DNA from: Lachnospiraceae bacterium
Lineage (GTDB): Bacteria; Bacillota_A; Clostridia; Lachnospirales; Lachnospiraceae
Assembly: GCA_017522685.1 (NCBI GenBank)
Contig: JAFWYN010000029.1
Location: forward strand, 1 to 64,000
DNA: 64,000 nt
Reading direction: 5' to 3'
Position numbers and translations under genes: made by a program. The notes beneath the pieces are model-generated. The model made no database searches, was not told the DNA's origin, and was given only the letters and a program-made list of their open reading frames with translations. Position 1 is the stretch's first letter. Every line of letters begins with the position of its first letter. Shown piece after piece: positions 9,308 through 17,537 of the stretch.

Positions 9308-10243
9308 ATGGATAAGATTGCAGTATTGATACCATGCTTTAATGAAGAAAAAACCATCAAAAAAGTAGTGAATGATGTGAAAAGTGCTTTGCCGGAAGCT
9401 GTAGTATATGTCTATGACAATAATTCCACAGATCGTACTGCAGAGCTTGCAGTAGAGGCAGGTGCAGTACTGCGTCATGAGTATAGGCAGGGAAAAGGAA
9501 ATGTGATCCGGAGAATGTTCCGTGAAATCGATGCACAATGTTATTTGATGATTGATGGTGATGACACGTATCCGTTAGATTGTGCAAAAGAGCTGGTGGA
9601 CAAGGTGCTGAATTATAAGGCGGATATGGTGGTGGGAGACAGATTATCATCTACCTATTTTACGGAGAATAAGCGACCTTTTCATAATTTTGGAAATACC
9701 TTAATGCGTACCAGTATTAATAGTCTTTTTCATACCGATATTAAGGATATTATGACCGGTTACCGGGCATTTTCCTATGAATTTGTAAAGACATTTCCGG
9801 TGGTTTCCTCCGGATTTGAAATAGAAACAGAAATGACAATACATGCGGTAAATTATAATCTGCAGGTAGAAAATGTGGTGGTACAGTACAGAGACCGTCC
9901 TGAAGGAAGTGAATCAAAGTTGAATACTTTCCGGGATGGCATGCGTGTGATTCGGAAGATGTTACAGTTGTACAAAAATTACCGTCCCATCAGATTCTTT
10001 GGATTAATTGCGATGTTGTTAGTTTTAGTGGCATTGGCTTTATTTGTTCCTATTCTGGGAGAATATTTGGATACGGGTCTGGTTCCAAGATTTCCCACTC
10101 TTATTGTATGCGGCTTTATGGTCTTGGCAGGGATACAGTCCCTGTTTGCAGGAATGATACTGGACGGAACTGTGGCGAAAGACAGAAGAGATTTTGAGTA
10201 TCGTCGTAATTTGGTGAATTCTGATTTGAAGCGGAAGATGTAA
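9308..10243 (+). CDS. Polyprenyl-phosphate sugar synthase-like GT2 (DPM1/GtrB type)
   Basis: A 311-residue enzyme with a cytoplasmic GT-A domain at about residues 1-225 (IAVLIPCFNEEKTI; YDNNSTDRT; MIDGDDTYP; ITGYRAFS-type block) and two C-terminal membrane segments (about 228-250 and 262-285). This layout is that of enzymes that put a sugar on polyprenyl phosphate to make a lipid-phosphate donor for glycosyltransferases acting outside the membrane. The large membrane protein at 10258 begins 14 bases later and is a candidate user of that donor. The sugar is unknown. Ribosome site GGAGGGTGTC lies before the ATG. Confidence 0.85.
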   Translation: MDKIAVLIPCFNEEKTIKKVVNDVKSALPEAVVYVYDNNSTDRTAELAVEAGAVLRHEYRQGKGNVIRRMFREIDAQCYLMIDGDDTYPLDCAKELVDKVLNYKADMVVGDRLSSTYFTENKRPFHNFGNTLMRTSINSLFHTDIKDIMTGYRAFSYEFVKTFPVVSSGFEIETEMTIHAVNYNLQVENVVVQYRDRPEGSESKLNTFRDGMRVIRKMLQLYKNYRPIRFFGLIAMLLVLVALALFVPILGEYLDTGLVPRFPTLIVCGFMVLAGIQSLFAGMILDGTVAKDRRDFEYRRNLVNSDLKRKM

Positions 10244-10257
10244 AAGGGAGAAGTGGT

Positions 10258-11910
10258 TTGAAAGCAGCTGGCAGGAAATGGCTTTGTATAGGCACACTCT
10301 TCATTGTGACAGTAGTGTTGATTATACTTAGTACTCCGGTATTTTATCTGAATGATGATGTGACCATGAGAAGTATTCTCAGCGGTGCATACACAGGAAC
10401 TCCGGATGGACATGCGGTATATATTCAGTATCCGTTGAGCGGAGTGTTGGCTATTCTGTATAGAGTGGTAGGTTTTATGCCCTGGATGGAGCTGTTTTTT
10501 GTGGGTTCTGTTTTCACCGGTATGGTCTTCTTTGCAGAGTCCTTTGAGTCGTGGGTAAGGGGTGTTTTGGCAGCGATTGCCATATATATTCCTTTCGTGC
10601 TTTATACACATTACACCCTGATAGCGGCATTGCTTGCAGCCACGGCCTGCTTTTTGTTGGCAAAAGGAGACAAAGGAATCCGGTCCGGTGTATTGCTGTT
10701 ATTAGCGTTTTTGATTCGCGGACAGATTGGGCTTTTGAGTATTCCTTTTATACTTTGTGCCATGGTTTTTCGGGTGATAATGATATCCACATCTGAACGA
10801 AAAGGAGAATGTATCCGAAACGGAAAATGGTTGGCTGTATTGGCAATCAGTATGTTATTGTGCAGTGCAATTCATACAGCATGTTATTCTTCCGCAGAGT
10901 GGAAGGAATACAATGCTTATAATGATGCACGTACACAACTCTATGACTATACGGATTTTTTGTCCACAACCGTTTATGAAGAAGACAGTACGGATTATGG
11001 CATGACAGCCATGGAATATGATATTTTATACAGTTATAACAATATGCTGGAACCATCCATTGACGGAGAAAGAATGCAGGACATTGCAAACAGAATAACG
11101 GAATCGATGGGGGATAGGACCAAAGAGGTTTCCTCGCTGAAAGATAGTGTTTACAAATATTATCTGCAGGTACGTTACAATGATTCGCCATACAATTATA
11201 TATGGATTGCAATGGTGTGTTTGAATGTTTTCAGTTGTGTATGGTGCAAAAAATGGCTAAACCTGGGGATACTGGGTGTATTGGAAATTGGGCGTAGCAT
11301 TGTATGGATGTACCTGATATGGAAAGGTCGCTTCCCTGAGAGAGTATCCGTTTCGTTGTATTTGATAGAGCTTCTTTTGCTGATAGGCATGTTACAGATG
11401 ATAGTATCTGAGGCGAAATTAAGTGTGACTCAAAAGAAGGTGGCAGGCAGTGTATGTATCGGTCTTTTGATGGTTGCATCGTTCTTTGAGTGGAAGGATA
11501 CTTTTAGGGAACTGGAGAAGCGTCATCAGATACAAGAGGAATGGGATGATTTGAAGGCCTATTGCGCACAGAGTTCGGATACGATTTACCTAATGGATGT
11601 TTTTTCTGTGGTGGAATATGCAGAAACACAATATAACCGGGATGCGAAAAACATGATGTTATTAGGCGGATGGCTCAGTGCCAGTCCCTTGTCACAGAAA
11701 GTTTTGAACCAAATGGATGTGGAGGATGCTGCAGAAGCATTACTTGCCGGTAAGGTCAGGTTACTTGCAGATAAAGAGAAAGACCTTGAGTGGCTGGATA
11801 GCTATTTGGAGTCTCGATTCGGAGCTTGTGAATGGATTGTCTGCGATGAAGTGTTATTGCAGACCGGCAAAGGATTTAAGGTATATGAAATTCGTTCATT
11901 GACACCGTAA
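10258..11910 (+). CDS. Large polytopic membrane protein, possible GT-C glycosyltransferase
   Basis: A 550-residue protein with about ten membrane segments, an extracytoplasmic region around residues 215-305 and a soluble C-terminal domain of about 130 residues. Just after the first membrane segment comes FYLNDDVTMRSIL; an acidic pair in the first outer loop is the usual active-site position of GT-C enzymes that use polyprenyl-phosphate sugars. The immediately upstream DPM1-like enzyme (9308) could make that donor. I accept the TTG start because AGGGAG sits 7 bases before it. I recognise no named family; GT-C function is inferred from topology and neighbours. Confidence 0.7.
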   Translation: MKAAGRKWLCIGTLFIVTVVLIILSTPVFYLNDDVTMRSILSGAYTGTPDGHAVYIQYPLSGVLAILYRVVGFMPWMELFFVGSVFTGMVFFAESFESWVRGVLAAIAIYIPFVLYTHYTLIAALLAATACFLLAKGDKGIRSGVLLLLAFLIRGQIGLLSIPFILCAMVFRVIMISTSERKGECIRNGKWLAVLAISMLLCSAIHTACYSSAEWKEYNAYNDARTQLYDYTDFLSTTVYEEDSTDYGMTAMEYDILYSYNNMLEPSIDGERMQDIANRITESMGDRTKEVSSLKDSVYKYYLQVRYNDSPYNYIWIAMVCLNVFSCVWCKKWLNLGILGVLEIGRSIVWMYLIWKGRFPERVSVSLYLIELLLLIGMLQMIVSEAKLSVTQKKVAGSVCIGLLMVASFFEWKDTFRELEKRHQIQEEWDDLKAYCAQSSDTIYLMDVFSVVEYAETQYNRDAKNMMLLGGWLSASPLSQKVLNQMDVEDAAEALLAGKVRLLADKEKDLEWLDSYLESRFGACEWIVCDEVLLQTGKGFKVYEIRSLTP

Positions 11911-11937
11911 CTATGGTGCGAGGAGAGAAGGAATATA

Positions 11938-12462
11938 ATGGAATATAGGGATGATAAGTCGGGTATTTATTTGCGAAAAATGACTTACGAGGATACGGAT
12001 AATATTGTGGCATGGCGAAACTGCGATTCAGTGAGAGGGAATTTTATTTATCAGGCACTTTTCACCAAAGAAAGCCATGAAAACTGGATAAAAACTATGA
12101 TTGATACCGGCAAGGTGGTCCAAATGATGATTTGTGAAAAGGATACCGGTAGGGCGGTAGGGTCTGTATATGTGAGAGATATCGACCCGGTACATCAGAA
12201 GGCGGAATACGGTATATTCATCGGAGAAGAGGATGCCAGGGGCAAAGGATACGGAACGGTAGCGGCTAAGCTGATGATTCGTTATTGCTTTGAAGAACTG
12301 AAATTGCATCGTTTGTTTTTACGGGTCTATGCTGATAATGGGCAGGCCATCCGAAGCTATGAAAAGGCAGGCTTTGTAAAAGAGGCTTATTTGCACGATG
12401 ATGTATTTGTAAATGGCAGATTTAGGGATATTGTGCTGATGGGGATTTTAAATACCCGTTAG
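11938..12462 (+). CDS. GNAT N-acetyltransferase, possibly PseH
   Basis: A 174-residue RimJ/RimL-type GNAT protein. GIYLRKMTYEDTDNIVAWRN is the N-terminal fold, RGKGYGT is the acetyl-CoA pyrophosphate loop (R/Q-x-x-G-x-G/A) and LRVYADNGQAIRSYEKAGF is the standard C-terminal block. In pseudaminic-acid synthesis, PseH acetylates the 4-amino group made by PseC; this gene shares the promoter-led unit with pseB and pseC, so PseH is the leading guess. It could instead acetylate the dTDP-4-amino sugar made by the WecE-type enzyme at 32128. A second GNAT domain is fused to PseI at 25614. Confidence 0.75.
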   Translation: MEYRDDKSGIYLRKMTYEDTDNIVAWRNCDSVRGNFIYQALFTKESHENWIKTMIDTGKVVQMMICEKDTGRAVGSVYVRDIDPVHQKAEYGIFIGEEDARGKGYGTVAAKLMIRYCFEELKLHRLFLRVYADNGQAIRSYEKAGFVKEAYLHDDVFVNGRFRDIVLMGILNTR

Positions 12463-12480
12463 TGCAGAAACGAGGAAGAG

Positions 12481-13431
12481 ATGAAGAAGGTCAGTTTTGT
12501 AATACCTTGTTATCGTTCGGAACATACGGTAGAAGGTGTGGTAAATGAAATAGCAACCACCATGGAAGCGTTGCAGGAGAAATATTCCTTTGAGGTGATT
12601 TTGATAAACGATTGTTCCCCGGATAATACCATGGGAACAATCCGCAGATTATGTGAAGAAAGACCTTATGTGAAGGGAATCGGATTTGCCCGTAATTTCG
12701 GACAGCATGCAGCGTTAATGGCAGGTCTTCGTCAGTCAAGCGGTGATTATGTGGTATGTTTGGATGATGACGGACAGACACCGGCAGATGAAGTAAGCAA
12801 GTTGCTTGATGCACTTGAAGAAGGTTTTGATGCGGTTTATGCAAAGTATGAGCATAAGCAGCATTCCGGCTTCCGTAATTTGGGAAGCAAGGTAAATGAG
12901 CTGATGACCAGAGTGATGCTGGAAAAGCCCAAGGAGCTTTATGTGTCCAGTTATTTTGCAGTAAAGCGTTTTATTGTGGAGGATATGATCAGATACGAGA
13001 ATTCATATCCCTATGTAATAGGTCTCGTACTACGGGCTACCAAGAATATTACCAATGTGGTGGTGAATCACAGAGAAAGGGAAGAAGGTACTTCCGGATA
13101 TACTCTGAAGAAACTTTTGGGACTTTGGTTTAATGGTTTTACTGCATTTTCCGTAAAGCCTTTGCGGATTGCTACCTGTGTGGGTGCTGTTAGTGCATTC
13201 TTGGGATTTGCTTATGGTATTTATACGATTTTAAAGAAATTTATCAATCCGGATGTACCATTGGGATTCAGCTCCATGATGGCAGCATTGGTGTTCTTTG
13301 GCGGTATGATTATGATTATGCTGGGACTGATTGGAGAATATATCGGACGTATTTATATCAGTATGAATAATTCGCCCCAGTATGTGATTCGGGAGCGAAT
13401 CAATGTGGAACCGGAGGAAACAGTACAGTAA
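12481..13431 (+). CDS. Polyprenyl-phosphate sugar transferase-like GT2 (ArnC/GtrB type)
   Basis: A 316-residue GT2 protein. KVSFVIPCYRSEHTVEGV, INDCSPDNT and CLDDDGQTP form the GT-A site; FARNFGQHAALMAGL is a block typical of ArnC/GtrB enzymes that load a sugar on undecaprenyl phosphate. Two membrane segments lie at about residues 230-255 and 265-290. It is followed by two polytopic membrane proteins (13458, 15085) that could use the lipid donor on the outer face. Start after GAGGAAGAG. The sugar is unknown. Confidence 0.85.
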   Translation: MKKVSFVIPCYRSEHTVEGVVNEIATTMEALQEKYSFEVILINDCSPDNTMGTIRRLCEERPYVKGIGFARNFGQHAALMAGLRQSSGDYVVCLDDDGQTPADEVSKLLDALEEGFDAVYAKYEHKQHSGFRNLGSKVNELMTRVMLEKPKELYVSSYFAVKRFIVEDMIRYENSYPYVIGLVLRATKNITNVVVNHREREEGTSGYTLKKLLGLWFNGFTAFSVKPLRIATCVGAVSAFLGFAYGIYTILKKFINPDVPLGFSSMMAALVFFGGMIMIMLGLIGEYIGRIYISMNNSPQYVIRERINVEPEETVQ

Positions 13432-13457
13432 CATACGGATTTTGACAGGAGAAGGTT

Positions 13458-15020
13458 ATGAAGGAACTGTGGAAACGTAATAAAATATTGTACCTGAAGG
13501 CAGTAATGATGGGATTACTGCCTCTTTTGTGTTGCGCAGTAACCTGTGCCATTCATGGCTATGGCATTAAAGATATTTATTTGCCGGCTTCTGATTGGAA
13601 CGATGAATTGTTTTATTTTAAGCAAGTGGAAAGTATGCTGACCTATGGTTGTCCCCAGGGATATTTCGGCTTTAATGAAAGCCACGCCCTGAAGCTGTCC
13701 TTTGCAGCATGGAGTCCGGTATTGGTATTTCCTTGGCTTTTGTTTGGTGCCATATTCGGGTGGACCATGATATCTCCCATTTACTGTAATATTTTACTGA
13801 TGTCACTGGCCTGTATGGTATTTGTGCTTCTGGTAAAGCCCAAATGGAAGCAACTATTTTTACTGACCATTTTGTTCTGTGTATTCACACCTTTTTCCTA
13901 CTATATGCTGCGTGGCATGCCGGAGTGTATCTGTTTCAGTATGCTGATTGTGTACTATGGGGTACTGGAATGGTATCAGAGAGAAAAGAAGGTGTCCGGA
14001 CTGGTATGGATGCTGATTCTGTCAGGTTTGATGACATTGATGCGGCCTTATTTAATCTTGTTTATGATCTGTCCCTTGGTGATTTGGTTTAAGAGAAATA
14101 AGAAATGGGGAATCATTGGCGGTGTGTCCGTACTGGGCGTCATAGCGGTGACCTACTGGGCCATCAATCACTATCTGGCTGCAGAATATTTTACCCCTCT
14201 GTTTAAAACCGATTGGCTGGAGCCGTTCTTCAGAGGCGAGATTTTTACCGGTATAAAAGGAATATTCAGTCGCCTCTACCATGATGGAAGGAGATTTCTT
14301 GCCTTGACGGTGGAAGGGCTTCGCAGCGGCTTTACGGAAGGAGCCTTTTTTGCAGGATTCTTGGCCCTTATGTGTCTGTTTATATGGCAGGGCATGGCAG
14401 AATGGAGAAAGAAAAACAAGGAAAAGGCATGGAAGTATTTGTACTTTGCATTTTGTTTTTTTGCCATGACCATAGCATTGATTCTTATGTATAAGATGAA
14501 AGAGGGAAGCAAGCATCTGCTGACCTTTATGGCAATGGGGATTTTTGTGTTAAGCGGCATGGAAACTAAATTTTATAAAAAGGCCATGTTCTTCAGTGCC
14601 CTATGCGTGTATTTGTATATCATGAAGGCCACAAATCCCATGGATTATCAGATTTGCTTTGCCACTCCTGAGCGGGTAGAAAAAGTAGAGACTTGGGAAA
14701 AGATTTTTGAGAAGGAACTTGCGTTGGTAGAAGAAGATACTCCTAATTATGAGAACGTGGTGATTTGGGTATTTTCAGATATGGTTAGGTCTTCAGGTAC
14801 AGAAGAGAGCCGTTTGACGGATTGGCAGATTCTGTACGGCTTGCCCAAGGGATTTGGTATCAGCTGTTGCTATGATGATTATATTATAGAGAATTTCGAT
14901 ACTCTAAAGAGTAAATATATTACCATACCCGCCGGTGGCGCGATTCAGGAATTGTGTGAGAGTAAAGGCCTGCGGCTTCTGGGGAAGGATGATACGGTTT
15001 GTGTGTATCAGCTGCGATAA
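13458..15020 (+). CDS. Polytopic membrane protein, possible GT-C glycosyltransferase
   Basis: A 520-residue protein with about ten predicted membrane segments and a soluble C-terminal domain of about 120 residues (from about 400). The first outer loop contains ASDWNDELFYFKQ, an acidic site like the catalytic loop of GT-C enzymes. It lies 26 bases after the ArnC/GtrB-like gene. No named family is recognised. The shape (first loop acidic, many membrane segments, short outer C-terminal domain) is shared with the proteins at 10258, 19306, 29518 and 33300, which suggests a common mechanism. Confidence 0.66.
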   Translation: MKELWKRNKILYLKAVMMGLLPLLCCAVTCAIHGYGIKDIYLPASDWNDELFYFKQVESMLTYGCPQGYFGFNESHALKLSFAAWSPVLVFPWLLFGAIFGWTMISPIYCNILLMSLACMVFVLLVKPKWKQLFLLTILFCVFTPFSYYMLRGMPECICFSMLIVYYGVLEWYQREKKVSGLVWMLILSGLMTLMRPYLILFMICPLVIWFKRNKKWGIIGGVSVLGVIAVTYWAINHYLAAEYFTPLFKTDWLEPFFRGEIFTGIKGIFSRLYHDGRRFLALTVEGLRSGFTEGAFFAGFLALMCLFIWQGMAEWRKKNKEKAWKYLYFAFCFFAMTIALILMYKMKEGSKHLLTFMAMGIFVLSGMETKFYKKAMFFSALCVYLYIMKATNPMDYQICFATPERVEKVETWEKIFEKELALVEEDTPNYENVVIWVFSDMVRSSGTEESRLTDWQILYGLPKGFGISCCYDDYIIENFDTLKSKYITIPAGGAIQELCESKGLRLLGKDDTVCVYQLR

Positions 15021-15084
15021 GTTAACGAACATTGTGGATAATTCCCCGTAGATGTGGGAAAGAAAAGGAAATGAGGCGTATTTA

Positions 15085-16269
15085 GTGGAAAAGAAATTTC
15101 CGTGGAGTCAGTTTTGGCTTTGTGTTTTGAAAATTTTAACAGTGCTGTATGGTGCATCCTGCCTGTATCTGTATTTGAATCAGGCAGTGCAACCGTTGGA
15201 TGAACAAAATCGTTATTTTCATTCGGATTTGCCCTATCATATCAGTATGATTATTGATGATGGCTGGTATTACAGCTTTACGGCCTATGCATATCAGGTG
15301 CTATATCTGTTGGCGGGGAAAAGCACTTGGTTGATTGCGGTACTTTTAGCGGTAGTGAGTGTGGCTACCGTGCTTTTGACAGAAAAATTATTACAGGTCT
15401 TGACCGGACAGAAAGAGAGGAGTTCCTTCACATTAGGTGGGGCCTTAATGTTAAATATGGTGATGCCCTTCTTTTTGGAATGGGCAGGACGTTATCGTTA
15501 TGTAAGCTACCAGTCCGGGAACTTATGGCATAATTCTACCTATTTGTGCATGCGGTTATTTGCCTTGGCAAGTATACTGTTGTATCTGAAAATAGAGGAA
15601 AATTACCGAGAAAAGATTCATCCGGGACAGTGGATGGGCTTTATGGTGCTGCTGGTATTGACCACCGGCATTAAGCCCAGCTTTTTAACTGTGTTTGCGC
15701 CGGCTATGGCATTGAAACTTTTGTGGGACTTGTTTCATAAGGTACCTTTTAAGCAGATATTTTTCTTCGGCTGTGCAGTGCTTCCGGCTTGCGGGGTGGT
15801 ACTATGGCAGAATATGGTGCTTTTTGGAGAGGATACGGGACAGGGCTTTGCCTGGAATCCCTGGTTTACCTTTTCGCTTCATGCGGACAGACCGAAAGTC
15901 GCTGTGCTGTGTTCCCTGGCGTTTCCGTTAATTGTAGCCGTTTTTTCATTAAAAGAACTGATAAAGGATAAGAAATATTTTTTTGCTTGGCTGATAGCAG
16001 GTATCGGCTTTTTGGAAGCCTTGCTTTTGGCAGAAACAGGAAGTCGTGCTAATGATGGTAATTTCCTCTGGGGCTATTGCTTTGCGATTTTCTATTTGTT
16101 TATTTTCAGCTTTGTAAAGTGGCTGGAACTTTGGAAACAGGACAAATATGTGAAGCGATACAGAGTATTGTTTGGGATAGCAGGTGCGGTATTCTTTTAT
16201 CAGCTATACTGTGGCGTATATTTCTTTATCCGTCTTTTGGGTGGCGAAACTTATTTTATGTTAAGATGA
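15085..16269 (+). CDS. Polytopic membrane protein, unknown function
   Basis: About 394 residues, with nine or ten membrane segments and little soluble sequence. An outer-loop stretch RYFHSDLPYHISMIIDDGW carries acidic and histidine residues, as in the first loop of lipid-phosphate-sugar glycosyltransferases. I prefer GTG 15085, with GAGG 8 bases upstream; an in-frame ATG at 15052 would add 11 residues but has no clear ribosome site. It is the last gene of the pseB unit and is followed by a strong terminator. It could be a GT-C enzyme or a polymerase; the sequence does not decide. Confidence 0.6.
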   Translation: MEKKFPWSQFWLCVLKILTVLYGASCLYLYLNQAVQPLDEQNRYFHSDLPYHISMIIDDGWYYSFTAYAYQVLYLLAGKSTWLIAVLLAVVSVATVLLTEKLLQVLTGQKERSSFTLGGALMLNMVMPFFLEWAGRYRYVSYQSGNLWHNSTYLCMRLFALASILLYLKIEENYREKIHPGQWMGFMVLLVLTTGIKPSFLTVFAPAMALKLLWDLFHKVPFKQIFFFGCAVLPACGVVLWQNMVLFGEDTGQGFAWNPWFTFSLHADRPKVAVLCSLAFPLIVAVFSLKELIKDKKYFFAWLIAGIGFLEALLLAETGSRANDGNFLWGYCFAIFYLFIFSFVKWLELWKQDKYVKRYRVLFGIAGAVFFYQLYCGVYFFIRLLGGETYFMLR

Positions 16270-16280
16270 TGCAAATGTTA

Positions 16281-16342
16281 AAACAAGGATTTAATCGGTT
16301 GTTAAGATTTTATAAACAACCGTCTTAAATCCTTGTTTTTTT
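16281..16342 (+). terminator. Strong intrinsic terminator ending the pseB unit
   Basis: A long hairpin. Outer arms 16281-16294 and 16325-16338 pair over 14 bases; inner arms 16296-16303 and 16315-16322 pair over 8 bases, separated by a small bulge. The 3' side ends in seven T (16336-16342). A-rich and T-rich flanks mean it could also work on the other strand, but no convergent gene exists here. Confidence 0.88.
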
Positions 16343-16353
16343 GTGCGTGAAAG

Positions 16354-16382
16354 TTGCTATTTAATGGCATTTTTGTTATAAT
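16354..16382 (+). promoter_or_regulatory. Strong sigma-A-type promoter before the GT52 gene
   Basis: TTGCTA (16354-16359), a 17-base spacer and a perfect TATAAT (16377-16382) preceded by TGT, giving an extended -10. Transcription should begin near 16389, leaving an untranslated leader of about 55 bases before the ATG at 16444. It directly follows the terminator at 16281-16342, so a new transcription unit starts here. Confidence 0.75.
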
Positions 16383-16443
16383 GAAATTTAATGTGGGAAA
16401 CTATATTTATTAGGACGGATGGAAAAACCGGGATAGGAACATT

Positions 16444-17517
16444 ATGAAAGATCGGATTTATGTATGTTATACCTATTATCATGTATATGTGACTTATTTG
16501 AAGGAGTTAAATCTGCCGATAGAAAAACGCGGACAGGCCACTTTGGTGTTAAGTAGTTTATCCATAGACTTTGAACAGTTGAAAGAGCGTGTAGAAAGCA
16601 CAGGATTGTTTGCTGAAGTTATAGAGTTCGATGAAAAGAGGGATGATTATTTTCCGGAATTGGCTAAATATCGGAAGGATACCGGTAGCCTGGTGAAGAA
16701 CTTGTGGAACAGGATTTTGTTTACTAAAAAGTATGCTAAGCTGGAGTCACCATATGTTCCTGTGAATTTTAGAGAATATAAGGAGATATATGTATATTGT
16801 GATTCGGATCCCATAGGATTTTATTTGAATCAAAATCATATAAAATATCATGCGTTGGAAGATGGATTAAATTGCCTGAAAAATTATGATGCAGCCCGCT
16901 ATGATAACAGAGGACATTTTGGCTTAAAAGCCTTTCTTTCAGAGAAGTTAAATTTGATTTTCATACAGAATGGTTATGGAAAGTATTGTTTGGATATGGA
17001 AGTAAATGATATTTCAGCCATTCAGTATCCTTGTAAAAAATATATTGAGGTACCTCGCCAAAAGCTGGTAGAGAATCTTAGTCAAGAGGACAAGGATCTT
17101 ATGCTAAAAGCTTTTGTAAGGGATATGCCCAAACTGACAGAACAGATTGAGGAAAGTCATAAGGCAGGAGATAAGATTCTGATACTAACAGACCCTCTCT
17201 GTACTTTGGATATCAGAAAACAGATATTTGAAGATGTGATTAAAATGTATGAGCCGGAAGGTACCATATTTATTAAACCCCATCCTAGAGATGAGTTGAA
17301 TTATAGAGAACTATTTGCACAGTATCCCCAGTTTGATGCAACTGTTCCTATGGAAATGCTTAATTTTTTCCCGGGGCTGACTTTCAAGAAAGTGGTGGGT
17401 GTACTTACGGAAGTAAGGAATTTACAGTTCGCAGAGGAATGTGTTCGTTTGGGACCGGATTTTATGGATAAATACGAAGACCCTTTGGTGCATAGACAGA
17501 ATGAACAGATTTACTAA
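16444..17517 (+). CDS. GT52/sialyltransferase-like glycosyltransferase
   Basis: A 357-residue protein. The N-terminus IYVCYTYYHVYVTYLKEL and the late motif FIKPHPRDELNYRELF resemble family 52 (lipooligosaccharide sialyltransferase) and related polysialyltransferases, where the KPHP-like block helps bind the CMP-sugar. The same region encodes a CMP-nonulosonic acid pathway (24911, 25614, 28445), so this is the best candidate for transferring CMP-pseudaminic-acid-type sugar to the glycan. It is the first gene after a strong promoter, and the flippase follows 20 bases later. Family assignment by eye is moderate; capsule glycerol-phosphate transferases share the KPHP motif. Confidence 0.66.
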   Translation: MKDRIYVCYTYYHVYVTYLKELNLPIEKRGQATLVLSSLSIDFEQLKERVESTGLFAEVIEFDEKRDDYFPELAKYRKDTGSLVKNLWNRILFTKKYAKLESPYVPVNFREYKEIYVYCDSDPIGFYLNQNHIKYHALEDGLNCLKNYDAARYDNRGHFGLKAFLSEKLNLIFIQNGYGKYCLDMEVNDISAIQYPCKKYIEVPRQKLVENLSQEDKDLMLKAFVRDMPKLTEQIEESHKAGDKILILTDPLCTLDIRKQIFEDVIKMYEPEGTIFIKPHPRDELNYRELFAQYPQFDATVPMEMLNFFPGLTFKKVVGVLTEVRNLQFAEECVRLGPDFMDKYEDPLVHRQNEQIY

Positions 17518-17537
17518 AGGGATTAGGAAGGAACATA

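Noticed and set aside
11231..11479. Various minus-strand frames of 60-230 codons across the window
   Set aside because: They overlap well-supported plus-strand genes, lack ribosome sites and show no family motifs.
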